Shown here: positions 52,016-60,547 of the stretch, piece by piece | Position numbering within the stretch: the stretch's first letter is position 1 | How the letters are laid out: each line of letters begins with the position of its first letter | NCBI RefSeq assembly: GCF_001636345.1 | Contig: NZ_KV440945.1 | Location: 4,127,854 to 4,191,853 of the forward strand | DNA: 64,000 bases | Reading direction: 5' to 3' | Source: Cytobacillus gottheilii | GTDB taxonomy: Bacteria > Bacillota > Bacilli > Bacillales > Cytobacillaceae | Notes under the pieces: model-generated | The model's input: the letters and a program-made list of their open reading frames with translations, nothing else | Database searches by the model: none | Told to the model about the DNA's origin: nothing | Position numbers and translations under genes: made by a program

Positions 52016-52402
52016 TCATTTCATATATGTAGATAAATATTGCAACAGCAATTTTCTTGCCTTTTCAAAATCCATATATTCTTGGTAAAATCCATCATAT
52101 TGAGTTATGTTATCTTCAAAAAATCTATATTGTTTAAAGAACTCAAAGAATGAAAACCTCAACATTTCTATTTGACCTTTTGGAATTATATTTGATTTCC
52201 CTATTAAAACATAACTTAAAGACCCAGCGATGTTCATGCAATAAGTATTAAAATCCGCTGTCAACCAGTTATCATCATCAGATAACTTGGAAAAAGCATT
52301 ACTGTAATCTTCTTGGATTTTATCTGTATCTCTATAGGGGAACGGTTTCTGCAATTTCTCATTTATCAGTACCAGTTGTCTTTCAATATCATTCAAATCC
52401 AT
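52016..52402 (-). CDS. Hypothetical protein
   Basis: A 128-residue soluble acidic protein, predicted helical (FFEFFKQYRFFEDNITQYDG, EYMDFEKARKLLLQYL). Its size and context among CPCC, DUF4275-like and DUF3885 genes suggest an immunity-type protein (YxiJ-like in general character), but no family match is certain. ATG 52402 has a weak upstream GGAAA. No catalytic motif. Confidence 0.55.
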   Translation of the reverse strand: MDLNDIERQLVLINEKLQKPFPYRDTDKIQEDYSNAFSKLSDDDNWLTADFNTYCMNIAGSLSYVLIGKSNIIPKGQIEMLRFSFFEFFKQYRFFEDNITQYDGFYQEYMDFEKARKLLLQYLSTYMK

Positions 52403-52445
52403 TTCCTTTTCTCCGCATCTTCCACATTATTTCCTGTTACGTTAA

Positions 52446-52880
52446 TCATTTCGATAGTATCAACCTTCTTAACTCCTTTGTCATTTGTGGGGATGTAAGA
52501 TAAATAGAATCATCGGTAATATACATAAACGTACTCTTCTCATTTTCCTTTCCTAACCATAAATGAATTCCATGTGTAGGCAGTCCCCCTTCTTCCGCCT
52601 CGTATTCCACCATTACATCGTAATCAGGTTCAGATATCTTAACCTCCCCTGGTTGTTTGACAGCAGTCGTAATCGCCTTTTCAAAAACATCTAATGATTC
52701 ATCATCTTTAATTGATAGAATAATCTCCTCATTCATTTCTCCTGTTCCATTCGACTCTGAAATTTTAATTTCTGATATTTTTCCATCTAAAAGAACCATT
52801 GTTTCTTCTTGTTGTAATTGGCAACCTATTAAAGCGATTGCAACACATAAAATTGTTAATATCGAAAATATAACTTTCAA
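52446..52880 (-). CDS. Hypothetical lipoprotein
   Basis: A 144-residue protein with a signal sequence and lipobox LIGC, cysteine at residue 20. The mature part is acidic with repeated beta-like segments (EIILSIKDDESLDVFEKAIT, GIHLWLGKENEKSTFMYITD). Probably anchored on the outer membrane face. No recognised domain. AGGAGAG precedes ATG 52880. Lies 43 bp before the next gene in the same orientation. Confidence 0.65.
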   Translation of the reverse strand: MKVIFSILTILCVAIALIGCQLQQEETMVLLDGKISEIKISESNGTGEMNEEIILSIKDDESLDVFEKAITTAVKQPGEVKISEPDYDVMVEYEAEEGGLPTHGIHLWLGKENEKSTFMYITDDSIYLTSPQMTKELRRLILSK

Positions 52881-52941
52881 GCTATTTTCTCTCCTCTATC
52901 ATCAAAATGATGACCTTTACAAAGTGAGCAGAGTTGCCCAC

Positions 52942-53187
52942 TTAATAAGATGGTTTATATATTCTATCGGTGTCGGTATCAATCACAAAATCAACCTCTG
53001 TATCTTCGTTATAGGCAAGTTGGTCAAAACAGTTAATTCGGCAAAATATAGCTGGAAGGTCTAAAATATCTGAAGTAAGAGTTTTGGAATTTATGTACCT
53101 TTTCATAAGTTCCTGTTTTGAACACCTATTCCCTTTAATTAGAACTTGGTGATAATATCCGTCAATTTTAACTATCAATGTCATCAC
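52942..53187 (-). CDS. Small hypothetical protein
   Basis: An 81-residue protein with two nearby starts (GTG 53187, ATG 53184). It reads as a small alpha/beta protein (LIVKIDGYYHQVLIKG, DTEVDFVIDTDTDRIYK). No family is recognised. It belongs to the run of same-strand small genes between the 43-bp repeats. Confidence 0.5.
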   Translation of the reverse strand: MMTLIVKIDGYYHQVLIKGNRCSKQELMKRYINSKTLTSDILDLPAIFCRINCFDQLAYNEDTEVDFVIDTDTDRIYKPSY

Positions 53188-53214
53188 GATTGACTGCTAA
53201 TCAATCCATAAAGC

Positions 53215-53679
53215 TTAGTTTGTTTTGTCTTTTTGACTGAAATATGGACCACACCAACCTGTTTCATGAGTTTTTACATAAGTCCAATTAAACTCTTTAT
53301 CTACTACGTAAACATCTTCTTCATTTATAAAGTCCTCGGCTGTTAAAGGTGACGCATTTTCAAGTATAAAAGCATCATCCGTATGCTGATAAAAAACATA
53401 GCAAGATTGTTTTGATTGTTTGTTAAATGTTATATCAGCTTGTTCTTCTTTTAAGCATTTCCTTCTTTCATAACTAAATACATGCCATAGGTAGCCACAG
53501 CAACCATCTTCATCATAAAGATAAATAGATTTCTTTTCTTTATCGCTAAGATGATTGACAAAGTTATCTTCCCATTGCTTTCGCAGATATGTCCCCCACT
53601 TAGGTATTTCTATCACTCTTACTTTTTTCATTCTTAGTAAAGATACTAAATCCATCATATTTTCCAACATGACACCCAC
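53215..53679 (-). CDS. DUF4275-like protein
   Basis: Up to 154 residues. The pattern IPKWGTYLRKQWEDNFVNHL, GCCGYLWHVFSYE, SCYVFYQHTDDAFILENASP and EFNWTYVKTHETGWCGPYFS resembles DUF4275, a family of small Bacillus proteins that occur in strings of immunity-like genes. The start is uncertain: GTG 53679 and ATG 53670 lack strong ribosome binding sites; ATG 53631 would give a shorter core. Function unknown. Confidence 0.65.
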   Translation of the reverse strand: MGVMLENMMDLVSLLRMKKVRVIEIPKWGTYLRKQWEDNFVNHLSDKEKKSIYLYDEDGCCGYLWHVFSYERRKCLKEEQADITFNKQSKQSCYVFYQHTDDAFILENASPLTAEDFINEEDVYVVDKEFNWTYVKTHETGWCGPYFSQKDKTN

Positions 53680-53698
53680 TTTTTATATAATCAAATTG

Positions 53699-54076
53699 CT
53701 AACCGTATGTTTCATAAGAAATCTCCATTAAAATATTTTCGTATGACTTTATCTTCCTCCAAAGTGCCTCATATTCCAACGAATCAGGTTTGCACTTGTC
53801 TAATTCAACAAACATACTTATTAAAGATTTTTCTAATTCAACTTCTTTATCGGTTTGTTTTTCTATATTTCTCCTATCTCGATACATAATGAGGTGTTCT
53901 TTAAAATTCTTTCTCGCTTCTGTAAGGGAATAATCACCATTTGGACCTCCCCACACTTCATCCGCATTTGGGTCGTCTTGTCCATCGTCTTCCCAATGAC
54001 AAAGTTCACATATATCAAATATTCCCCGTTCTTCAATTGTTGGAAAACCACAACAAGGACACTTTTCCCGTTTCAA
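53699..54076 (-). CDS. CPCC-family cysteine-rich protein
   Basis: A 125-residue protein whose N-terminus is the Cys_rich_CPCC domain: CPCCGFPT at residues 6-13 and CELCHWEDDGQDDPNADEV, followed by GGPNGDYSLTEARKNFKEHL. The four cysteines should bind zinc. The rest is helical. Domain members are frequent beside toxin-immunity genes. It starts at TTG 54076, with GGGAGAG upstream. Confidence 0.82.
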   Translation of the reverse strand: MKREKCPCCGFPTIEERGIFDICELCHWEDDGQDDPNADEVWGGPNGDYSLTEARKNFKEHLIMYRDRRNIEKQTDKEVELEKSLISMFVELDKCKPDSLEYEALWRKIKSYENILMEISYETYG

Positions 54077-54107
54077 TCTAATCTCTCCCTTTAGTCAGAT
54101 AAAGTTT

Positions 54108-54802
54108 TTACCGCAAATGACGTTTATACTGCTTAAATGCCTTGTGTGGTGGAATCCCTACCGTTTCATCAGGTACATAACAATCTCTATCGTGATATGG
54201 CATTTCTAACTCTTCCCATTCAAAATCATCCTCAACACATTTAATAAATAAATCGTAACCCTCTCCATCTGAAGGGGATAACCCTAACCTTATTTCTTTA
54301 TGCTTTAATGCAACATCAATCGCTTCTTTAAGTTCGATTAAAGCTGTTCGATTGGCAATAAGATAGGCATTACTATGCCACATCTGTTGTCCAAATATAT
54401 GGCACAAAGGGTCGGTTCATCCTCTTCATAAAAATGATTCTTATATGCTTGATTTAGCTGTTCAAGTACGGTTTCGGGGCTATAAATATCTAAATAGGTA
54501 TCCATACCACTTTCCCAATACCTTTGTCCACCACCCCAAAACTGTGAAACAAAGTCATCATATAAATCATTGTTCTCCACAAATAAATATCTTTCCAAGG
54601 CATCTTCTAAATCCCCAATATAATAATAGCTGTGTATTTGTATTTCATCCTTTTTATAAATAAAATGATAAAGAGTATCCGCTATTTTTTCGCTTTCCAG
54701 CAAATCAAAATTATTTTTCTTTGTACTCTTAGGCTTTAATCCCCCATTTACAAATGGTGTTTCTGGAATATAAATAGCTGTGAACAATTTTACATCTGAC
54801 AT
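54108..54802 (-). pseudogene. Immunity-like gene broken by a frameshift
   Basis: Frame 1 runs from ATG 54802 (AGGAGG upstream) through QFWGGGQRYWESGMDTYLDI to YEEDEPTLC near 54408, then continues out of frame. Frame 2 resumes as LCHIFGQQMWHSNAYLIANR and runs through SDGEGYDLFIKCVEDDFEWE to the stop at 54108. The two halves join naturally at LC if one T is removed from the CCCTTTGTGCC tract. Total about 230 residues. Either a real inactivating insertion or a base-call error; the family is not named with certainty. Confidence 0.6.
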
Positions 54803-54887
54803 TTATAGACACCTCCTAAACCAATATTACCTCAAATCCTATTTTTATAAAGTACGCAATTATTAACCATATATTTGGAGGAACAAT

Positions 54888-55559
54888 ATGATAAACTTTT
54901 TATCCCAATTTATGAAAGAGCATTTTGATAACCTTACTCTAAGACCGCCCCTATTTTATTCATGGGAATATGGTATCCGTTTTGAAATTTCTATGCCCTG
55001 GGTACAACATGAAGATAAGAACAATCTTCAGCAAATCGAAGAAAGAATTAATGGCATATTCAATAAAGTTTTTCATGATACCGATGAAATGTTACTGGTC
55101 ACAGACATTCATTGTGAGAAGAACGATACCTTTTTACAAAAGAGACCAACAAAGGTCTATCAAAAATATATAAAAGACAAGGAATTAAGACGAAAACTGC
55201 AACATAGGGTGTTACCAAGTGTTTTTTGGGAAGATGAAGACGGTGAAGATTATGAAGAAATGGTCACGCACCGATTTGCTCTGTCCTGTGAAAAGAGCGA
55301 CATTCGTTATAAACCGCTCTTAACTGCTATTAGTTATGAGGATTTTCCACATCCATCCCAAATTCTAAAAGGGTTTTACCGCCCTGGTATTGATATTTAT
55401 TTTGTAAATGTTACAAAGAAAATGATTTACCATCTATATGATGACCGAGGCTGTGACGTTATCGCCTCAAACAAAGAAGATTTACATTCACTTTATGAAG
55501 AACTAAATGATTGGATTTTAGACTATGACCGAGAACAGATTGATAAGATATTCAAATAA
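54888..55559 (+). CDS. DUF3885 domain protein
   Basis: A 223-residue protein matching DUF3885: LFYSWEYGIRFEIS near residues 23-36, KNDTFLQKRPTKVYQKYI, then ALSCEKSDIRYKPLLTAISY, DIYFVNVTKKMIYHLYDDRG and DLHSLYEELNDWILDYDREQ. The family is found as stand-alone genes in Bacillaceae immunity clusters; no activity is known. TGGAGGA precedes ATG 54888. It is divergent from the frameshifted gene at 54108-54802 and is the only plus-strand gene in the block. Confidence 0.82.
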   Translation: MINFLSQFMKEHFDNLTLRPPLFYSWEYGIRFEISMPWVQHEDKNNLQQIEERINGIFNKVFHDTDEMLLVTDIHCEKNDTFLQKRPTKVYQKYIKDKELRRKLQHRVLPSVFWEDEDGEDYEEMVTHRFALSCEKSDIRYKPLLTAISYEDFPHPSQILKGFYRPGIDIYFVNVTKKMIYHLYDDRGCDVIASNKEDLHSLYEELNDWILDYDREQIDKIFK

Positions 55560-55629
55560 TCCATTTGTTGTATAATTAAAGAAAAACATCTACAAGAGGT
55601 GATTAACTTGGACCTTCTCACCACATTTC

Positions 55630-55715
55630 TTGCCATCAGGCTCTGCCTGTAAGGGTCTAATTTTCCTTTGGGGACTTTTACAGGCTAAGCCATTTCCCAA
55701 GGAGTGTGATGGCAA
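55630..55715 (+). ncRNA. Structured leader upstream of a small Cys-rich gene
   Basis: Nested stems: TTGCCATCA (55630-55638) with TGATGGCAA (55707-55715), GGCT with AGCC, and CCTGTAA (55646-55652) with TTACAGG (55678-55684). The ribosome binding site AAGGAGTG lies in the closing region and the outer 3' arm contains an ATG. The architecture resembles a regulatory leader or a conserved RNA; no Rfam family was recognised. Confidence 0.6.
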
Positions 55716-55986
55716 ATGAAACCACATCAAAAAAAATCGTAGTCGTTCCTATTTTCGACATCATCGGAAAAGAGTGATTCAGCGTAAAATAAAGATTGCC
55801 AAACATTTAGGTCGGCAATCTCGCTTTCCTGGATATTTCGCAAAAGGGAAAGTTCATTGTTCGTGCTGGATGTGTTCCCAAAAGACGAAAAAAGATGGAG
55901 AGGTTTGTTATGTGGCACAGGAGTTTATTATTGGGTTACATCTTAATTCTATTAATGCCACGCACTCCACATGGCTTGGATGGTGA
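55716..55986 (+). pseudogene. Broken small basic Cys-motif protein gene
   Basis: The frame encoding RSRSYFRHHRKRVIQRKIKI, then GYFAKGKVHCSCWMCSQKTK resembles a conserved small (about 65 aa) basic protein with a CSCWMC knuckle. Its natural start ATG 55716 (MKPHQKK) is out of register by a run of eight A's at 55729-55736, and its C-terminus after KKDG is replaced by the 43-bp repeat. A short upstream frame from ATG 55709 stops overlapping a GTG at 55774 in the main frame, so reinitiation is conceivable. Confidence 0.55.
55899..55941. repeat. 43-bp direct repeat, right copy
   Basis: Identical to 51912-51954. Here it interrupts the C-terminal coding part of the small Cys-motif gene. Confidence 0.93.
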
Positions 55987-56186
55987 TGGCAGATAGATTG
56001 GTGTAGTGGTGTTTACCTTATTATACTTTGCAAGAATATGGTTAGCTCCATAAATTAGTCTTATAACTCAAACTTTTGGGGCTTAAACCAACTTATTGAA
56101 CAGGGACATGGCTTCCATTTGTACATATAATGACTTATCAGCAAAGCAGCTGCCATCATGAAATTTATTTATATGCTCACAAGTTC
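55987..56186. other. Short intergenic stretch
   Basis: About 200 bp before the DUF262/DUF1524 gene stop; no gene or hairpin of note. Confidence 0.4.
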
Positions 56187-58040
56187 CTAAGAAATAAATT
56201 CTGATAGTATTTTTTTCATCTCAGTCTCATGCTGAATGATTTCATATACATTCCAATCATCATTCTTTTTAGCAAGTTTTTCCATCCGTTCAAATTTCAA
56301 GCTCTGACTCGTTGAGCTAAATTCTTTGATTTTAGCAGATGGCATTAGGTTTGAACGGAGAGAGTTATGCCTTCGTGCCATGATACAAAGGTTGCCAAAG
56401 TTATTAAGATATTCATTGTCGATTCGTTCATGATTCTCAGCCTGATTAGGATTTTGAGGGTAAAAATGTTCTACTGAATTCCTATACTTAAATTCAAATT
56501 CATTCGCTTTAATTCCATGTTCTTTGCCTTCAAATTTTTGTTGATACCAAAGGACGAAATCTAAGAAATTAAAGATATAGTTTGGTGTATAAACACCGCT
56601 ATCATAGACTCTATCCTTAACAGTCAATGCTTTAAAACGTTCTTTTGCAAAAGTAATCAGTTGATCTACAAGCTGTTTTTCATCTTTATACTCAATCCAT
56701 GAGTTCAATATCCTCAGAATTCCAAAAAGGAAGGTTTTATAAATTTGACGTGGATCTGTCACTTGGAACATAGACTCAATTTTGACCACAATTTCTTGCG
56801 TATTCTTATCATTATAAAAAGTATTACGCGGAGATAACTTATTACTACCTTTGTTTTTCAACATATAAGGTTTATGCAAACTCCAATTAGAGTTATCATC
56901 AGTAGCATCATTCATATGATCCGTTTTAATAACATAATTATCAAAAACATATCGTGTTTTCAACAGCATGTAAACAAAGCCTTCGACATCTTTAACGTTA
57001 TAGATATTAGTTTTAAACTGACCGATTAACTTCTTGTCATCCAGAGAAATCCCCTCAGACTCATTTCTCCAGTCAAAACTGTCACCCTTGAACAATTTCA
57101 ATACATGCAACAGGAAATTAGGGAAATTAATAATGGAATGATATCTTCCAGTATCATCGTCATTTGTTTGTGATTTCTCATTTTGTCCTTTTTCTGTATT
57201 ATCCATCTGAATAATCTCATCAATTGTTATAGATTTTGCAAATGATTTTCCATTTTCGTTGGCTTCTTCAAACATTTTTTTCATTGAAGAATAATCCTTT
57301 GGAATAAATTCATTCCATCTTTCGCCAAAAATCCTCTTGCGAATAATCGGTTTAAACCCTATTTGTACATATTTGTCTAATCGCTGGCAAGCGTTCCAAA
57401 CTTCTGAAATAACCTTACGACCTATAACATCGGATTCATCTAGAACTCCCATCAAATGAGCTTTCACAATTTCGTGCTTTTCAAGTTGCTCTCCACGGTT
57501 ATTCATGATCTCAAAATAATGGTTAAGATCCGTATCTTTTGGCAATTCATTTTTAATCAGAATCACATTATTAATCAAATACCGAAAATATCCTTCGTCA
57601 TATTTCTCGCTCTTTAATTTCTTTTTCAAAATTCTATAGCCTTCAACTAATTCATTTGATTCATCGATTATTTTTTCGTAGTTCTTTTTTAAATACTTAA
57701 AAATATCAGTGGATCGTTTCCTACTTTCAAACTCAAGATTAACATTGATATCCTTCACAAAATCTTTATAGTTTGATTCATTTTTTAAATAACATATGAG
57801 TAAGGACATTGTTGTTAGTCGTTGTTGTCCATCAATGACATTTTCCTTTTCTTCATTATCCTTGTGAACGACAAGTGAACCAATATAATAATTTTGATAA
57901 GTACCAAGAGAATAATAATCATAGATGTCATCAACAAGAGTTTCTATTTCTTTATCGCTCCAAGCATACGCTCTTTGATAAATAGGAATTTTGTAGTTAC
58001 CGGTAAATATATCCTTTATACTAAACTCTTTCTCTTTCAT
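56187..58040 (-). CDS. DUF262-DUF1524 protein (GmrSD-type nuclease-like)
   Basis: A 617-residue protein. The N-terminal DUF262 ParB/Srx-like domain has YQRAYAW at 21-27 and IDGQQRLTT at 69-77; this GQQR motif is the NTPase site of GmrS/BrxU/SspE-type proteins. The C-terminal DUF1524 HNH-like domain has EHFYPQ from 524 and FGNLCIMARRHNSLRSNLMP. Relatives are type IV restriction enzymes that cut modified phage DNA after nucleotide hydrolysis. It overlaps the upstream DUF262 gene by 4 nt, so the two form a coupled pair. Confidence 0.88.
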   Translation of the reverse strand: MKEKEFSIKDIFTGNYKIPIYQRAYAWSDKEIETLVDDIYDYYSLGTYQNYYIGSLVVHKDNEEKENVIDGQQRLTTMSLLICYLKNESNYKDFVKDINVNLEFESRKRSTDIFKYLKKNYEKIIDESNELVEGYRILKKKLKSEKYDEGYFRYLINNVILIKNELPKDTDLNHYFEIMNNRGEQLEKHEIVKAHLMGVLDESDVIGRKVISEVWNACQRLDKYVQIGFKPIIRKRIFGERWNEFIPKDYSSMKKMFEEANENGKSFAKSITIDEIIQMDNTEKGQNEKSQTNDDDTGRYHSIINFPNFLLHVLKLFKGDSFDWRNESEGISLDDKKLIGQFKTNIYNVKDVEGFVYMLLKTRYVFDNYVIKTDHMNDATDDNSNWSLHKPYMLKNKGSNKLSPRNTFYNDKNTQEIVVKIESMFQVTDPRQIYKTFLFGILRILNSWIEYKDEKQLVDQLITFAKERFKALTVKDRVYDSGVYTPNYIFNFLDFVLWYQQKFEGKEHGIKANEFEFKYRNSVEHFYPQNPNQAENHERIDNEYLNNFGNLCIMARRHNSLRSNLMPSAKIKEFSSTSQSLKFERMEKLAKKNDDWNVYEIIQHETEMKKILSEFIS

Positions 58041-59374
58041 TTGTTACCGCCTTTAAAGAATTTGTTATATACTTCTCCCCATTTATCTTTCATTTTCTGT
58101 GAGTTATTAAGATTTTCTTTTGTCTTTATCTCAAAATGAAGGACATTACTTATGGAATACGATTCATTTATATGATTAAAGAAGTTATCAATACCTGCAT
58201 CGCTATCAACCACAAATTTATTAATCGTTTTCTTTTGTACTTGTAGGAAGTCGAAACGTGGATAAAAAGCATATTTAAAACATATCTTTTCAATTGACTC
58301 GATTTCTTCATCAGAAAATTTATCTACTGCATATAACACCGCAGTTTTATACAAAGAAACTACATATCTGAAATAATTATGTTTTTCCAATTTGTTGACT
58401 AACTTAACAAATTCAGTTGATTCAGTCACACTTTGTTTTTCCCCTTCTAGAAATCCCAAACGTTTAGCTAAAGAATAATAGTAATCTACAAATTTAAAGA
58501 AGTACTCTCCATTAATTATTGGTTGATCAATCTGGAAGGGATACTTCAAAGGCTGCATCGCTTTAAATTCAATCATTGTTTGATTTTGCCTATTATACAT
58601 ATCTACAAAATTCTTAGCCATTAATAGCGATTTCGACCAATTATTATGTTTGTTATCATCTGCTTCACTTACTCCCTTGAACAAATCAATATCATTATTC
58701 GTGAAACCTACATCTTTAACAGGTTTATTCCTTGACCACTGTTTAATTCTAAAGAAATAATCAGAAAATAGTATATAGATATGCTCAGGTTTAATGTTTT
58801 CCCATAACTCAACCATCTCTAGTTTTTTCTCTTCGTTTCCTGTTAATTCTCGCAAATGGTAGGCTTTTAATAAATCAGTAGGATACAACGCTTTTCCACG
58901 GTTATTGGAAGAATCAAATAATTGAAATGCCTCATCTAATTTGCTCAACTTTAAAACCATAACTGTACAATTTTCTAAAAAATAATCTTCAAGAATTTCT
59001 TTTGCTTTAGGATTTCTGTCGAAATAATCTTCAATTATATTGAAATTATTTTTGACATTCTCATTAGTATTTTCGTGCATAGGAATTTCTAGTTTAGTTA
59101 GTTTTAGTGTATCCTTAGATTCTAAAAATCTAGTGATAAGAAGGCTGGTAATAATACGTTGCTGTCCATCAACAATATCTAATCTCTTATTTTTATGTAA
59201 AATAATTGTTCCAATTCGATATTCAGGATACTTAGAGAACTTTATGACATCTTCTAGAAGCTGGACGACATTCTTTTCGGTCCATGTATATGGTCTTTGA
59301 TATTCTGGAATAGACAAATTAAGTTCTAACAATTCCTTTAAGTTTATTACGGAAGTTTCTACTTGTTGGCTCAT
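58037..59374 (-). CDS. DUF262 protein, partner of the GmrSD-like nuclease
   Basis: A 445-residue protein with a DUF262 domain: IPEYQRPYTW at 22-31 and VDGQQRIITSLLI from 68. The C-terminal half is helical and lacks the EHxxPQ and NHS-type residues of DUF1524, so it probably senses or hydrolyses nucleotide without cutting DNA. The ATG at 58040 of the next gene overlaps its stop. Start ATG 59374 (MSQQVETSV) has AAGGAAGG upstream. Two DUF262 genes in tandem suggest a two-subunit system. Confidence 0.87.
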   Translation of the reverse strand: MSQQVETSVINLKELLELNLSIPEYQRPYTWTEKNVVQLLEDVIKFSKYPEYRIGTIILHKNKRLDIVDGQQRIITSLLITRFLESKDTLKLTKLEIPMHENTNENVKNNFNIIEDYFDRNPKAKEILEDYFLENCTVMVLKLSKLDEAFQLFDSSNNRGKALYPTDLLKAYHLRELTGNEEKKLEMVELWENIKPEHIYILFSDYFFRIKQWSRNKPVKDVGFTNNDIDLFKGVSEADDNKHNNWSKSLLMAKNFVDMYNRQNQTMIEFKAMQPLKYPFQIDQPIINGEYFFKFVDYYYSLAKRLGFLEGEKQSVTESTEFVKLVNKLEKHNYFRYVVSLYKTAVLYAVDKFSDEEIESIEKICFKYAFYPRFDFLQVQKKTINKFVVDSDAGIDNFFNHINESYSISNVLHFEIKTKENLNNSQKMKDKWGEVYNKFFKGGNK

Positions 59375-59500
59375 TCAGATGCCTTCCTTTTAAATAATTT
59401 ATATATATAAGATTATATCAAATTCAAACTAGTTTAAGCCGTCCGTTATATTTAATTCAAAACAAACACTCTTCAAAGATGCTTCCCCAAAGATACAAAA

Positions 59501-59539
59501 CCCTCAAAACATTGAATATATACAGCGTTTTTGAGGGTA
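59501..59539. terminator. Hairpin between the membrane-HEPN gene and the DUF262 pair
   Basis: ACCCTCAAAA / TTTTTGAGGGT with an 18-nt loop and T-rich tails on both strands; it separates the two transcription units. Confidence 0.7.
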
Positions 59540-59689
59540 CATATTTCTATTCACTAACCAGCAGTGCTACCACCTCTATATATGACTTATCACTAATAAA
59601 ATCTCTATTTCCACGTTACTCATTAAATAAAAAAGAAGCTTTCCCCAAGTTCGCTGATTAATGATTCCGTTCTTTATCTTTCTATTTTA

Positions 59690-60502
59690 TTAACTACCCA
59701 ATCTTTCCTTCAAATCACTTAGTAACCTATTTAACGATTCATAAATATCACTTTCAATATTAGTTACTTGACCATGAACTACCAAATTTCGAAATTTTAT
59801 CACTCGTAGTAACTCGTCCAATTCTTGTTTGTTAATTTTTTCCCGAATATACAGAAGTTGTGACCTTTCACGTAAAGTGGGCCATCTTTTTTGCTCTTTA
59901 AAATGAATTTCCTCTGTGCTATTAGTTATAAGTTTTTCTAACTCTATAAATTTTTCTATAAATTCGCCTGCTCTTACAGGTCTATCAACGCCAGCTGTTT
60001 CTTGATTAAATATTTCTTTCGCCAACTCTTTATCCCTAAATGGTTTAAGAATATACAAAGCAATAACGAAAGCAAATAGAATGCCCAAAATATTAAGCAT
60101 AGAAAAAAAACAAAATAAAAATGGTCTATAATTCCAATAGGCAATTTTATTCAACTGTAACATTAAGATATCACAAATTAATGTTATAGCAGTGTAGCAT
60201 GATAAGATGAATATTAATTTATAATACTTATTTATAGTTGTTTCAACGATTTCTGCCAATGTCTCATCTGATTCTTTTATATTTCTGAGATTTTGATGAG
60301 TAAAGATGTAAGCTGTTAATACGAAACCAACTAGTGCCGCTAAGGTTTGAGCGCTAGTGCTAAAGATATAATAGATATTATTTTGATCAACACCGTTATC
60401 AATAGTTTTAAGTAAAAACCAGCTAATTACAAGTACTGTAGTTATCAATAATCCCCAAGCAATTACTTTGCTTTTTGAACCAAACCCATTTGCTCCAGTC
60501 AT
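59690..60502 (-). CDS. Membrane protein with C-terminal HEPN-like motif
   Basis: A 270-residue protein with four predicted membrane helices (about 14-32, 44-66, 93-113 and 125-150) and a cytoplasmic helical C-domain. Near the end, LLRVIKFRNLVVHGQ contains R238-x4-H243, the R-x4-6-H signature of HEPN ribonuclease or nucleotide-binding domains, in the expected helix-helix context. No family name is certain. Its position inside a DUF262/DUF1643 island makes a membrane-tethered defence effector plausible. GGAGAAT precedes ATG 60502. Confidence 0.6.
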   Translation of the reverse strand: MTGANGFGSKSKVIAWGLLITTVLVISWFLLKTIDNGVDQNNIYYIFSTSAQTLAALVGFVLTAYIFTHQNLRNIKESDETLAEIVETTINKYYKLIFILSCYTAITLICDILMLQLNKIAYWNYRPFLFCFFSMLNILGILFAFVIALYILKPFRDKELAKEIFNQETAGVDRPVRAGEFIEKFIELEKLITNSTEEIHFKEQKRWPTLRERSQLLYIREKINKQELDELLRVIKFRNLVVHGQVTNIESDIYESLNRLLSDLKERLGS

Positions 60503-60547
60503 TATTATTCTCCTATTTACATATTTCCAATTGATGTGTCAAATTTT

